Source: Marinilabiliales bacterium
GTDB lineage: Bacteria; Bacteroidota; Bacteroidia; Bacteroidales; F082
NCBI GenBank assembly: GCA_002869365.1
Contig: PKTA01000222.1
Location: forward strand, 1 to 35,502
Direction of reading: 5' to 3'
Length of the DNA: 35,502 bases
Positions 23,642-31,612 of this stretch are shown piece after piece (the stretch's first letter is position 1; each line of letters opens with the position of its first letter). The position numbers were made by a program, and so were the translations under genes. The notes under the pieces were generated by a model. It made no database searches. It was not told where the DNA came from and saw nothing but the letters and a program-made list of their open reading frames with translations.

Positions 23642-23659
23642 TTGTGAAATAAATAACAA
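23642..23659. promoter_or_regulatory. Candidate Rex operator upstream of the nickel permease-rex unit
   Basis: The 18-mer TTGTGA-AATAAA-TAACAA matches the broad Rex consensus TTGTGA-N6-TCACAA at 11 of 12 fixed bases. It starts seven bases upstream of the minus-strand -7 box at 23627-23634 and overlaps its -33 region. It shares the TTGTkAA...TAACAA pattern with the site at 15152-15169. It would make rex autoregulated and put nickel uptake under redox control. Binding is inferred. Confidence 0.6.
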
Positions 23660-23748
23660 GAATTCGCAAAATAATAACACTTTTTTTGTGTGAAAATTTC
23701 GGAATTATTTTCCATAATTCATAATTTCTTAATATTTTTGTTATCTAA

Positions 23749-24399
23749 ATGAAGATAAAGATAGACTTATTAATATTTGACCTAGACGGAACCCTAATGA
23801 ATTCAATTCCGGACTTAACTGCTGCGTTAAACTATACTGCTGAAAAGTTTGCTTTAAATGTTTTTAGTGAATCAGAAGTGCAAATTATGGTGGGCGGAGG
23901 CATAAGAAAGTTAATTGAAGATGCTTTTGGTCAAAAGAGAAATACACTCAATTATCAGCAGTATTACAATTGCTTTATGGATTATTATGCTCAGAATCAC
24001 AGCAACAAGTCGCATTTGTTTGAAGAAAGTTTGGAAGTAATAAATCACTTTAGGGATAAAAAATTGGCAATACTTAGCAATAAGTTTGATCATTTTACAA
24101 AGCAAATGGCAAAAGACTATAATATTGATGGCTTTTTTGATGTTATACTTGGAGCCACTGATAATCTTAAAAAGAAACCCTCCTCTGAACCTGTCGATTA
24201 CATTTTAGAGAAAACGGGAGTTCAAAAAGACTTTGCCATGATGATAGGCGATAGTGAACAAGATATTCTAACTGCAAAAAATTCCGGAATTAAAAGTGCT
24301 GCAGTTACTTATGGTTATAGAACCAAAGAACAACTATTGGAACTAAATCCCGACTATATTTGCAATAACTTAAAGGAACTAACAAACATAATAGAATGA
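23749..24399 (+). CDS. gph: HAD-family phosphatase, phosphoglycolate phosphatase-like
   Basis: The 216-residue cytosolic enzyme has the HAD motif I FDLDGTLMNS (nucleophile Asp11, acid Asp13), a helical cap (about 18-85), motif II (LAILSNK), a Lys in the LKKKPSSEP segment and motif IV MIGDSEQDI. Phosphoglycolate phosphatase removes 2-phosphoglycolate formed during DNA repair and oxygenation; the family is broad, so a different phosphate ester is possible. The ATG at 23749 fits; a perfect -7 box TATTTTTG at 23733-23740 is probably too close to the start to be used unless the mRNA is leaderless. It overlaps nth by four bases (ATGA). Confidence 0.82.
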   Translation: MKIKIDLLIFDLDGTLMNSIPDLTAALNYTAEKFALNVFSESEVQIMVGGGIRKLIEDAFGQKRNTLNYQQYYNCFMDYYAQNHSNKSHLFEESLEVINHFRDKKLAILSNKFDHFTKQMAKDYNIDGFFDVILGATDNLKKKPSSEPVDYILEKTGVQKDFAMMIGDSEQDILTAKNSGIKSAAVTYGYRTKEQLLELNPDYICNNLKELTNIIE

Positions 24400-25043
24400 C
24401 TAAAAAGGAGAGGTATAATAAGGTAATAGAATACTTCATTGAAAATAATCCTTTAGCAGCAACAGAATTGGATTATGTTAATCCATATCAGTTATTGGTT
24501 GCTGTTATTCTTTCTGCTCAGTGTACTGATAAACGTGTTAATGTAATTACTCAGGATTTATTTGTTCAATATCCTGATGTTGAATCATTAGCGAGGGCTG
24601 AAATTGTTGATATATACGAGTTTATCAAATCGTGTTCGTATCCTAATAATAAAGCGAAGCACCTTTCGGGGATGGCCAAAATGTTGGTTTCCGATTTTAA
24701 TAGTGTTGTTCCTGAAGATATTGACGAATTACAGAGATTGCCTGGAGTAGGTCGTAAAACGGCAAATGTAATTGCATCAGTAGTTTTCAATAAACCAGCT
24801 ATGGCTGTTGATACGCATGTTTTTAGAGTTTCTGCACGAATTGGATTAACTACCAATAGTAAAACACCCTTGGAAACCGAAAGACAACTTGTTAAGAATA
24901 TACCTGAGGAGATGATACCACTTGCTCATCATTGGCTAATTCTTCACGGAAGATACGTTTGTTTGGCTAGAAAACCTAAATGTGATGAGTGTGGGATTAC
25001 AGAATTATGTAAATATTATGCTAAAATTAACAAGAAAAAATGA
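24396..25043 (+). CDS. nth: Endonuclease III
   Basis: Nth is a DNA glycosylase/AP lyase that removes oxidised pyrimidines. The 215-residue protein has LSAQCTDKRVN, the helix-hairpin-helix LPGVGRKTANVI with the catalytic Lys, VDTHVFRVSARIG with the catalytic Asp, and a C-terminal [4Fe-4S] loop C-X6-C-X2-C-X5-C (VCLARKPKCDECGITELC). All features are in place and length is normal. Its start overlaps the gph-like stop (ATGA), so the two are coupled; a link through DNA repair, where phosphoglycolate ends arise, is plausible. Confidence 0.96.
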   Translation: MTKKERYNKVIEYFIENNPLAATELDYVNPYQLLVAVILSAQCTDKRVNVITQDLFVQYPDVESLARAEIVDIYEFIKSCSYPNNKAKHLSGMAKMLVSDFNSVVPEDIDELQRLPGVGRKTANVIASVVFNKPAMAVDTHVFRVSARIGLTTNSKTPLETERQLVKNIPEEMIPLAHHWLILHGRYVCLARKPKCDECGITELCKYYAKINKKK

Positions 25044-25078
25044 TTATTTCGCCAACCCGAATTCATCTTTTTTTCTTA

Positions 25079-25086
25079 TATATTTG
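25079..25086 (+). promoter_or_regulatory. -7 promoter box (TATATTTG) for bcp-recA
   Basis: Perfect TAnnTTTG, 17 bases upstream of the bcp ATG. It probably also serves recA, which begins four bases after bcp. Confidence 0.55.
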
Positions 25087-25103
25087 TAAAAAAACTAATT
25101 AAT

Positions 25104-25568
25104 ATGACTAAACTAAAAATTGGGGATAAAGCCCCTGACTTTGTGGGAGTTGATCAAAATGGAAATTCCATAAGTCTTGCTGATTTTAAAGCTAGTAAAC
25201 TAATTTTATATTTTTATCCAAAGGACAATACTCCGGGTTGTACTAATGAAGCCTGCGATTTGAGAGATAATTACAATATGTGGCTTGAAAAGGGATATAA
25301 AGTTGTTGGGGTTAGCCCTGATAGTATTGCGTCTCATCAGAAATTTATTTCAAAATATGATTTGCCATTTCCTTTAATTGCTGATGTGGAAAAGGATATA
25401 ATTAAAGCCTATGGCGCATGGGGACCCAAGAAACTTTATGGAAGAGAATATGAAGGTTTATTAAGGACAACTTTCGTTATTGATGAAGAAGGTAAAGTTG
25501 AGCAAATTTTTACTAAAGTTAAAACCAAAGAACATACAAACCAAATACTTGACAGTTTAAAAAATTAA
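25104..25568 (+). CDS. bcp: Thioredoxin-dependent peroxiredoxin (BCP/PrxQ type)
   Basis: This enzyme reduces hydrogen peroxide and organic peroxides with electrons from thioredoxin. The 154-residue protein has the peroxiredoxin motif [14 protein letters not shown] with peroxidatic Cys46 and resolving Cys51 in the CX4C spacing of atypical PrxQ, the DLRDNY helix, GVSPDS, and a conserved Arg in LRTTFVID. Length is typical. It is followed by recA after four bases, so oxidative-stress defence and recombination repair share a transcript. Confidence 0.95.
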   Translation: MTKLKIGDKAPDFVGVDQNGNSISLADFKASKLILYFYPKDNTPGCTNEACDLRDNYNMWLEKGYKVVGVSPDSIASHQKFISKYDLPFPLIADVEKDIIKAYGAWGPKKLYGREYEGLLRTTFVIDEEGKVEQIFTKVKTKEHTNQILDSLKN

Positions 25569-25572
25569 TATT

Positions 25573-26595
25573 ATGACATCTGATAAAGCAAAAGAAACAG
25601 CCGATAAGGCAAAAAATGATAAGTTAAAAGCTCTGGAAGCTACTCTTGGAAATATTGAAAAGTCCTTTGGTAAAGGAACGATAATGAAGCTGGGGGATAA
25701 TGCAATTGAGAAAATGGAATTTATCTCTACAGGCTCAATAAGTTTAAATAGTGCGCTGGGTATTGGTGGTGTTCCAAAAGGAAGAGTTGTTGAAATTTAT
25801 GGACCGGAATCTTCGGGTAAAACTACTCTGGCACTTCACATAATTGCTGAGGCGCAGAAGGCAGGTGGAATTGCTGCATTTATTGATGCAGAGCATGCTT
25901 TCGATAGGTTTTATGCAAAAAAACTAGGTATAGATATTGAAAATTTGTTGATTTCGCAACCTGATAATGGCGAGCAAGCTCTTGAAATTACCGACAGCCT
26001 TATCCGTTCGGCAGCAATTGACGTTATAGTAATCGACTCAGTAGCAGCATTAACGCCTAAAAGTGAAATAGATGGCGAGATGGGAGATTCAAAAATGGGA
26101 TTACAAGCCCGTCTAATGTCGCAGGCCCTAAGAAAACTAACTGCCAACATTAGCAGGACAAATACAGTGTGTATTTTTATTAATCAGTTGCGTGAAAAAA
26201 TTGGTGTAATGTTTGGAAATCCTGAAACAACAACTGGAGGTAATGCACTTAAATTTTATGCATCAGTACGCCTGGATATAAGAAGAATAAGCCAAATAAA
26301 GGATACTGAGCAGGTTAATGGTAACAGAGTCAGAGTAAAAGTTGTGAAAAACAAAGTTGCTCCTCCATTCCGTAAGGCTGAATTTGATATCATGTATGGT
26401 GAAGGTATTTCTAAAATTGGTGAAATAATCGACCTTGGTGTTGAGTATAACATTATTAAGAAAAGCGGTTCATGGTTCAGTTATGGTGAAACAAAACTTG
26501 GTCAGGGAAGGGATGCAGTAAAAGGTCTTCTCGCAGATAATCCTGATTTGACAGAAGAGTTGGAAACAAAAATATATGAAGCTCTGGCTCAATAA
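25573..26595 (+). CDS. recA: Recombinase RecA
   Basis: RecA forms filaments on single-stranded DNA for homologous recombination and triggers SOS self-cleavage. The 340-residue protein shows the Walker A GPESSGKT (78-85), [14 protein letters not shown], the L2-region [30 protein letters not shown], and the [15 protein letters not shown] stretch. The C-terminus ends in a short acidic segment. The N-terminal 20 residues are Lys/Ala-rich. No LexA-type operator is obvious at bcp or recA. A TPR lipoprotein follows after 20 bases. Confidence 0.98.
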   Translation: MTSDKAKETADKAKNDKLKALEATLGNIEKSFGKGTIMKLGDNAIEKMEFISTGSISLNSALGIGGVPKGRVVEIYGPESSGKTTLALHIIAEAQKAGGIAAFIDAEHAFDRFYAKKLGIDIENLLISQPDNGEQALEITDSLIRSAAIDVIVIDSVAALTPKSEIDGEMGDSKMGLQARLMSQALRKLTANISRTNTVCIFINQLREKIGVMFGNPETTTGGNALKFYASVRLDIRRISQIKDTEQVNGNRVRVKVVKNKVAPPFRKAEFDIMYGEGISKIGEIIDLGVEYNIIKKSGSWFSYGETKLGQGRDAVKGLLADNPDLTEELETKIYEALAQ

Positions 26596-26615
26596 AATTT
26601 AAATAATGTATAATT

Positions 26616-27608
26616 ATGTATAAATTAATCATAGTTTTCTTTGGTTTATTATTGTTAGTATCTTGTAATGATAATTCAACAAAAGTTGAGAATAAAAGTC
26701 CTCAGGAAATTATTAATACACTTAATGATAGGATATTAGAAGATGATCAAAACTATGAATTATATGCTGAAAGGGCGACAATATTTCTTGATCAGGGAAA
26801 AATAGACCCCGCCTTTAAGGATATAAATAAAGCTATTAGTTTAAAACCTAAGGATCCTAATTTATATGTAATACTTTCTGATATTTATTTTGTTTTGGGC
26901 AATAAGGAAAATAGCATTTCTTCATTAAAAAAGTCGGCCAGCCTTGATCTAAATAATCCAATTCCTCTGATAAAACTATCGGAATTATATTTGATGACCA
27001 AGGAATATGACAAAGCTCATCTTTATGCCGACAGGGCTATTTCATTAAATATCAATGCCTCTAAGCCTTATTATTATAAAGGAATTGCCTTTTTGGAAAC
27101 CGATGATACTGCAAAAGCAATTTTAAATCTCAAAATAGCATCAAATATTGATACCAATAGTTTTGCTTCAAATATGCAGTTGGGTGCTTTGTATTATGAA
27201 AATAACGATAGTCTCGCCGAGTTTTATTTAAATAAAGCATTAAAAGTTCAACCTAATAATGCCTCTGCCATTTATTACCTTGGTATGCTTTATCAGCAGA
27301 AAAAAGAATTTGAAAATGCATTGGAAGTATATTCCAGGTTATTTGATAATGAGAAGAGTGCTAAAAGGGCATATTATAACTCTGCTTATATTTATCTTGT
27401 TGAATTACAGGAACTTGACAAAGCGGAAGAAATGTTTAAGAAAGCAGTCGAACTTGATCCCGGATTTGTGGAGGCTATCTATAATTTAGGACGTGTTTAC
27501 GAAGCAAAAGGGAATAAAAAAATAGCAAGAAACTATTACGATTCGGCATTAATGGTTTTGCCTAATTATCCTTTGGCAGTGCAAGGTTTAAACAGATTGG
27601 ATAATTAA
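26616..27608 (+). CDS. TPR-repeat lipoprotein
   Basis: The 330-residue protein has a lipoprotein signal peptide with lipobox LLVSC (Cys17), so it is probably anchored to a membrane facing the periplasm. The rest is about eight tetratricopeptide repeats of 34 residues from about residue 45 onward (for example AFKDINKAISLKPKDPNLY and KAEEMFKKAVELDPGFVEAIYNLGRVYEAKGNKKIARNYYDSAL), which act as a protein-binding scaffold. The partner is unknown. It starts 20 bases after recA on the same strand; its stop codon overlaps that of the convergent Hpt gene (shared TTAA). Confidence 0.85.
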   Translation: MYKLIIVFFGLLLLVSCNDNSTKVENKSPQEIINTLNDRILEDDQNYELYAERATIFLDQGKIDPAFKDINKAISLKPKDPNLYVILSDIYFVLGNKENSISSLKKSASLDLNNPIPLIKLSELYLMTKEYDKAHLYADRAISLNINASKPYYYKGIAFLETDDTAKAILNLKIASNIDTNSFASNMQLGALYYENNDSLAEFYLNKALKVQPNNASAIYYLGMLYQQKKEFENALEVYSRLFDNEKSAKRAYYNSAYIYLVELQELDKAEEMFKKAVELDPGFVEAIYNLGRVYEAKGNKKIARNYYDSALMVLPNYPLAVQGLNRLDN

Positions 27609-27952
27609 ACGTAGTTTTCTCTTAGAACCGAAATTTCATCTACCATTGTACGAACTAGTTTGTCGAGTTCTTGGAAATCTTCATGCAAATTTTCATTAAT
27701 GGAGTCAGTTCCTTTATTTTCCAGTTGTTTTGCTATATCCTGTACCTTTGGAGCAGAGAAGTTTGCTACAACTCCTTTTAAACTATGTGCATGGAACTTT
27801 AAATTTTGAAAATCTAACTCATCAATACTTTTTTTAATGGTACTTAGCCTTTCTTCATATTCATTAAGGAAAATATCAATTATCTCCACCACAATTTCTT
27901 TGTCGAAATAGGAAAAACTTTCATTAAATGACTGGTCATTAATTAATTTCAT
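27605..27952 (-). CDS. Histidine phosphotransfer (Hpt) domain protein
   Basis: The 115-residue single-domain protein is a predicted four-helix Hpt, with the phospho-accepting His56 in HAHSLKGVVANF. Hpt proteins shuttle phosphate between a hybrid sensor kinase receiver and a final response regulator. The next gene upstream on this strand, 19 bases away, encodes a stand-alone receiver, so the pair forms part of a phosphorelay; no histidine kinase is present in the window. The 3' end overlaps the convergent TPR gene by four bases. Confidence 0.88.
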   Translation of the reverse strand: MKLINDQSFNESFSYFDKEIVVEIIDIFLNEYEERLSTIKKSIDELDFQNLKFHAHSLKGVVANFSAPKVQDIAKQLENKGTDSINENLHEDFQELDKLVRTMVDEISVLRENYV

Positions 27953-27971
27953 AATTACTTTTTTCTATGAT

Positions 27972-28343
27972 TTAATTATCTACAAAGATGGAAATAATTC
28001 TTGAAAGTTCACCCTGTGTTACAGGTTTTCTAATAAAATCATTCATTCCGGCATCTAGGCACTTTGATTTGTCTTCCTCAGGATGACTCGCAGTAAGGGC
28101 TAAGATTGGAGTTTGATTCAAATTATTTTCCTTCTCATATTCTCTTATTAACATAGTTGATGTAATTCCATCCATCTTGGGCATGTGGATATCCATTAAT
28201 ACGCAATCGAATTTATCAGATTTATATAATTCCAAAGCTTCAATTCCATTGTTCGCAGTAACTATTTCGAAATTGAATTTGCGCAATAAGGCTAATACTA
28301 CCATCCGATTTATATGGTTATCGTCAACCACTAAGAGTCTCAT
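27972..28343 (-). CDS. Single-domain response regulator (receiver only)
   Basis: The 123-residue protein is a bare receiver domain: acidic pair Asp7-Asp8 (VVDDN), phospho-acceptor Asp51 (VLMDIHMPKMDG), the Thr of LALTASH and the Lys of FIRKPV. There is no output domain, as in CheY-like or phosphorelay-intermediate regulators. I start at ATG 28343 (MRLLVVDDN, the normal beginning for receivers) instead of the GTG at 28361; a -7 promoter box at 28374-28381 then gives a leader of about 25 bases. The sequence DDNHINRMVV resembles receivers from hybrid kinases, so the gene could derive from one. Confidence 0.9.
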   Translation of the reverse strand: MRLLVVDDNHINRMVVLALLRKFNFEIVTANNGIEALELYKSDKFDCVLMDIHMPKMDGITSTMLIREYEKENNLNQTPILALTASHPEEDKSKCLDAGMNDFIRKPVTQGELSRIISIFVDN

Positions 28344-28373
28344 TTTGTTAAGTTTATTCACATTAATTACCTA

Positions 28374-28381
28374 CAAATATA
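28374..28381 (-). promoter_or_regulatory. -7 promoter box (TATATTTG) for the receiver-Hpt pair
   Basis: Perfect TAnnTTTG on the minus strand, 30 bases ahead of the chosen ATG. Confidence 0.55.
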
Positions 28382-28473
28382 ATATAAACTAGATTATGTG
28401 ACAAGAAAATTTTAAAAAAATATTTCAATATGGGAATAGAGGTTAAAATATGGAATGTTTCCGAAATGGAAAA

Positions 28474-30951
28474 TTATGTCAATAAATTACCAATTTGGTA
28501 AACTGCAAATGATGCAATCCAAGCAAGAGCAGTAGTGTAGAATGCAAGAAATAATGACCATTTCCATTTCCCTGATTCATTTTTTATTGCTGCTATTACA
28601 GCCAAACAAGGAAAATATATTAATATAAAAACTAAATACGACATGGCAACTACTTGTGAAAACACCAGTTGACCTTTCCGTTTGCCTCTTGTATATCTTT
28701 GAGTTTGTAATTTTTCAACTAATGATTTTTCATTGTTCTCAATATCAGTTTGATACAAGACTCCCATTGTACTTATAATAATTTCTTTAGCACTAGAACC
28801 GGCCAATAAACTAACTCCCATCTTCCAGTCAAAACCAAGTGGAAAAATAACCGGTTCCATAAATTTTCCAATATATCCAATAAAAGACTTTTCTTGTTTA
28901 AGACTTTCTTTCTCTAATTGAAGGGTTTTTATTTTATTGTTGAGTTCACTTGTTGAATAATTATTTTGTTCTTCTTTTAGTTTACTTATTTTACTATTAT
29001 ACTCTTGTTCAATATCATTATTTAGGGGGAAATATCCTAAAGCCCAAACTATTAGCGAGCCAACCAAAATGATAGTGCCCATTTTTTTAATGTATTGCTG
29101 TCCTTTAAACCAGGTTTGTTTTAATATTGAAGTAAGTGCAGGAACTCTATATGGAGGTAATTCCATAACAAAAGGAATAGTTTCCACTTTAAACAAGGTT
29201 TTTTTCATTACCCAGGCAATAAATGCGGCCAGAAAAATCCCAAACATATAAATCCCGAAAAGTATTGTACCTCTGAAATTATCGAAGAATGCCGTAATAA
29301 TTAGTATATATACAGGATATCGAGCCGAGCAACTCATAAATGGAATTATGAGCATAGTTTTTAATCTGTCGGTTTTACTTTCAATTGTTCTGGTTGCCAT
29401 AATCGCCGGCACATTACACCCAAATCCCATTAGCATAGGTACAAATGATTTTCCGTGCAATCCAATTTTATGCATTAGTTTATCTACTATAAAAGCAACC
29501 CTTGCCATATAACCTGAGGCTTCCATTAGTGTGATAAAGAAAAAGAGAATCAGTATGTTAGGCAGGAAAACGATGACGCCACCAACGCCTCCCAACAATC
29601 CATCCACAAGCATATCTCTGAACATACCTTCGGGCAGGTATTTAACCAAAATATCTCCTAAAAAGGCTACTCCTTTTTCTATCCATTGCATAGGATAATC
29701 GCCCAGGAGGAAAGTGGTTTGAAACATTACCCACATTGCGAGAAGAAATACCGGATAACTTAATAGGCGCCCTGTGAGCACTTTATCAATTATTCTGCTG
29801 CGACTAATTTTTTCTTTAATATTGGATTTCTTATAAGTTTCTTTCAGCGCACCTTCAATAAAACCGTATTTAGCATCTGTGAAAATTGTTTCTGGATTCT
29901 CGTTTCGGAGTTTGGATATTATTTCCGATTCTTTTGCTGCTATTTCCCTGATTTCATTTTCATTTTTACACAATGAAATTCTTTCGGTTTCTTTTTCGTC
30001 TTGTTCGAGAAGTTTTATGGCAAGAAAACGAGGGGCAATTTTAGAAGTTACAACTTCATTTCCAGGGATATTAATTTTCTCCTGAATGCTCTTAATGGCC
30101 ATTTCTATTCGGCGGCCATAATTTATATGGATATGTCTTATTATGGGCTCTTTATCCTCAAAAGCAGTTATTATCTTATCAAAAATTTCATTTAAACCAG
30201 TTCCCTTGGAAGCAACCAAAGGAACCATTGGCATACCAATCATTTTGCCGAGGGTTTCATAATCGAATTTATCACCTTTTAACTTAAACTCATCCCACAT
30301 GTTCAAAGCAATAATTACTTTAATATCCATGTCGATGAGTTGAGTGGTTAAATACAGGTTCCTTTCCAGATTTGAGGTGTCGATCACGTTAAGAATTATA
30401 TCAGGCACTTCCTTTATAATATGATCTCTAACATACAGTTCTTCAGGAGTATAACTAGTAAGAGAATAAGTTCCCGGTAGGTCTACAATATTAAATTTAT
30501 AATCTTTGTATTTAAATACGGCCTTCTTGGCATCTACGGTTATTCCACCATAATTACCCACTTGCTCATGTGAGTGGGATGCATGATTGAACAGAGTTGT
30601 TTTACCACAATTTGGATTACCAACCAGTGCAACATTTATTGTTTTTGTACGGTTAATTTTTATAATGTTTAGCGATTCCTCCAATTGGAGTCTGCTAGCA
30701 AAATCCTCATCTAATTTGGGTTTAATATAGTCTGTATGTACTTCAATTAATGAAGCTTCTGTTCTCCTTAGGGAAACTTCATATCCCATAATATTATACT
30801 CTATGGGATCTTTTAAGGGGGCATTTTTGATGACAATAACCTGTTTGCCAACCACAAAGCCCATTTCAATAATTCTCTTACGAAATGCACCTCTTCCCTT
30901 AACTTTCGAAATTATTGCTTTTTCACCATTCTTAAGGTCGGCCAGTGTCAT
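28474..30951 (-). CDS. feoB: Ferrous iron transporter FeoB with fused FeoA domain
   Basis: FeoB imports Fe2+ across the inner membrane under low-oxygen conditions. The 825-residue protein has a FeoA/SH3-like domain (about 1-75, with MTLADLKNGEKAII and RIIEMGF), a G domain (about 104-270, with P-loop GNPNCGKT at 111-118, DLPGTYSL, and ALNMWDE where NKxD is expected), a GDI-like helical region, and a transporter core with two Gate motifs (GGVGGVIVFLPNILILFFFI; MGFGCNVPAIMATRTI). A charged coiled-coil insert (NSKISKLKEEQNN... onward) separates late membrane segments. FeoA-FeoB fusions are common in Bacteroidota. The ATG at 30951 begins the FeoA domain exactly; a TTG 12 codons earlier is not needed. 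Confidence 0.96.
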   Translation of the reverse strand: MTLADLKNGEKAIISKVKGRGAFRKRIIEMGFVVGKQVIVIKNAPLKDPIEYNIMGYEVSLRRTEASLIEVHTDYIKPKLDEDFASRLQLEESLNIIKINRTKTINVALVGNPNCGKTTLFNHASHSHEQVGNYGGITVDAKKAVFKYKDYKFNIVDLPGTYSLTSYTPEELYVRDHIIKEVPDIILNVIDTSNLERNLYLTTQLIDMDIKVIIALNMWDEFKLKGDKFDYETLGKMIGMPMVPLVASKGTGLNEIFDKIITAFEDKEPIIRHIHINYGRRIEMAIKSIQEKINIPGNEVVTSKIAPRFLAIKLLEQDEKETERISLCKNENEIREIAAKESEIISKLRNENPETIFTDAKYGFIEGALKETYKKSNIKEKISRSRIIDKVLTGRLLSYPVFLLAMWVMFQTTFLLGDYPMQWIEKGVAFLGDILVKYLPEGMFRDMLVDGLLGGVGGVIVFLPNILILFFFITLMEASGYMARVAFIVDKLMHKIGLHGKSFVPMLMGFGCNVPAIMATRTIESKTDRLKTMLIIPFMSCSARYPVYILIITAFFDNFRGTILFGIYMFGIFLAAFIAWVMKKTLFKVETIPFVMELPPYRVPALTSILKQTWFKGQQYIKKMGTIILVGSLIVWALGYFPLNNDIEQEYNSKISKLKEEQNNYSTSELNNKIKTLQLEKESLKQEKSFIGYIGKFMEPVIFPLGFDWKMGVSLLAGSSAKEIIISTMGVLYQTDIENNEKSLVEKLQTQRYTRGKRKGQLVFSQVVAMSYLVFILIYFPCLAVIAAIKNESGKWKWSLFLAFYTTALAWIASFAVYQIGNLLT

Positions 30952-31031
30952 ATTTGCATCATTGTTTAATACAACGCAAAGAAACAAAATGTAACAACTA
31001 AGCTATATACCTAGATGTGGTTATTATTGGC

Positions 31032-31589
31032 TTAGATTAGGCCAAAGGGAGCGTCCAAATCAGTCTCATCCAAATCTTTATCGTAAAGAAGATGATGTAC
31101 TTTTGGCATAATATTAGCAATCCGGTAACCCCAATGTGATTCAAATAATCTTTTACATTCGGCGATGGCATTCTGACGTGCTGCATAGGTGTTTTTCTGG
31201 TATAGAAGTATGAAGTCTTTCATATCCTGATACAGGTCAGCCAGATTTTCTGCAAGGCTTGCTTTTAATGGCTCGTCTTCATTAACATGCTGAGGATCAA
31301 TAAACCAGAACTCATCATCCTTCACGAATTTATCTCTTAACAATGTGAAGACAGTTTCCCAATTCTCAGCAGTTACAAATCTTTCGTTGGCATCCGGGTC
31401 TTCAACTTCAATATCCGGAAGTAAAGAACCTTTGAGGTAGAGTAGGGGACATATCCTATTTACAAAATCCAGAACCCCTTTTTTCGATTTTTTCTCTGAG
31501 GTATCAAGATAATGACAATACTCGTTTGCAACTGTAACCATCTCTAGTATGGTTTTGCTGATGGTTATATCGTTTTTATAATCTGTCAT
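31032..31589 (-). CDS. DUF5063 domain-containing protein
   Basis: The 185-residue cytosolic, acidic, mostly helical protein matches the DUF5063 family of Bacteroidota, recognised by the NEYCHYLD start, FVNRICPLLYLKGSLLPDI and ESHWGYRIANIMPKVHHLLYD. Its function is unknown. It lies 23 bases after the phosphohexomutase gene on the same strand and is separated from feoB by 80 bases, so it probably belongs to the end of the sugar-nucleotide transcript. Confidence 0.8.
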   Translation of the reverse strand: MTDYKNDITISKTILEMVTVANEYCHYLDTSEKKSKKGVLDFVNRICPLLYLKGSLLPDIEVEDPDANERFVTAENWETVFTLLRDKFVKDDEFWFIDPQHVNEDEPLKASLAENLADLYQDMKDFILLYQKNTYAARQNAIAECKRLFESHWGYRIANIMPKVHHLLYDKDLDETDLDAPFGLI

Positions 31590-31612
31590 AAACGAAAGAA
31601 ATTATATGCTTA

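Noticed and set aside
30952-30987. Twelve-residue extension of FeoB from a TTG start
   Set aside because: The ATG at 30951 starts the FeoA domain in the normal way, and the extra residues have no recognisable role.
30985-30993. -7 promoter box for feoB
   Set aside because: On the minus strand it reads TACATTTTG, with one base too many between TA and TTTG; it is not a consensus match.
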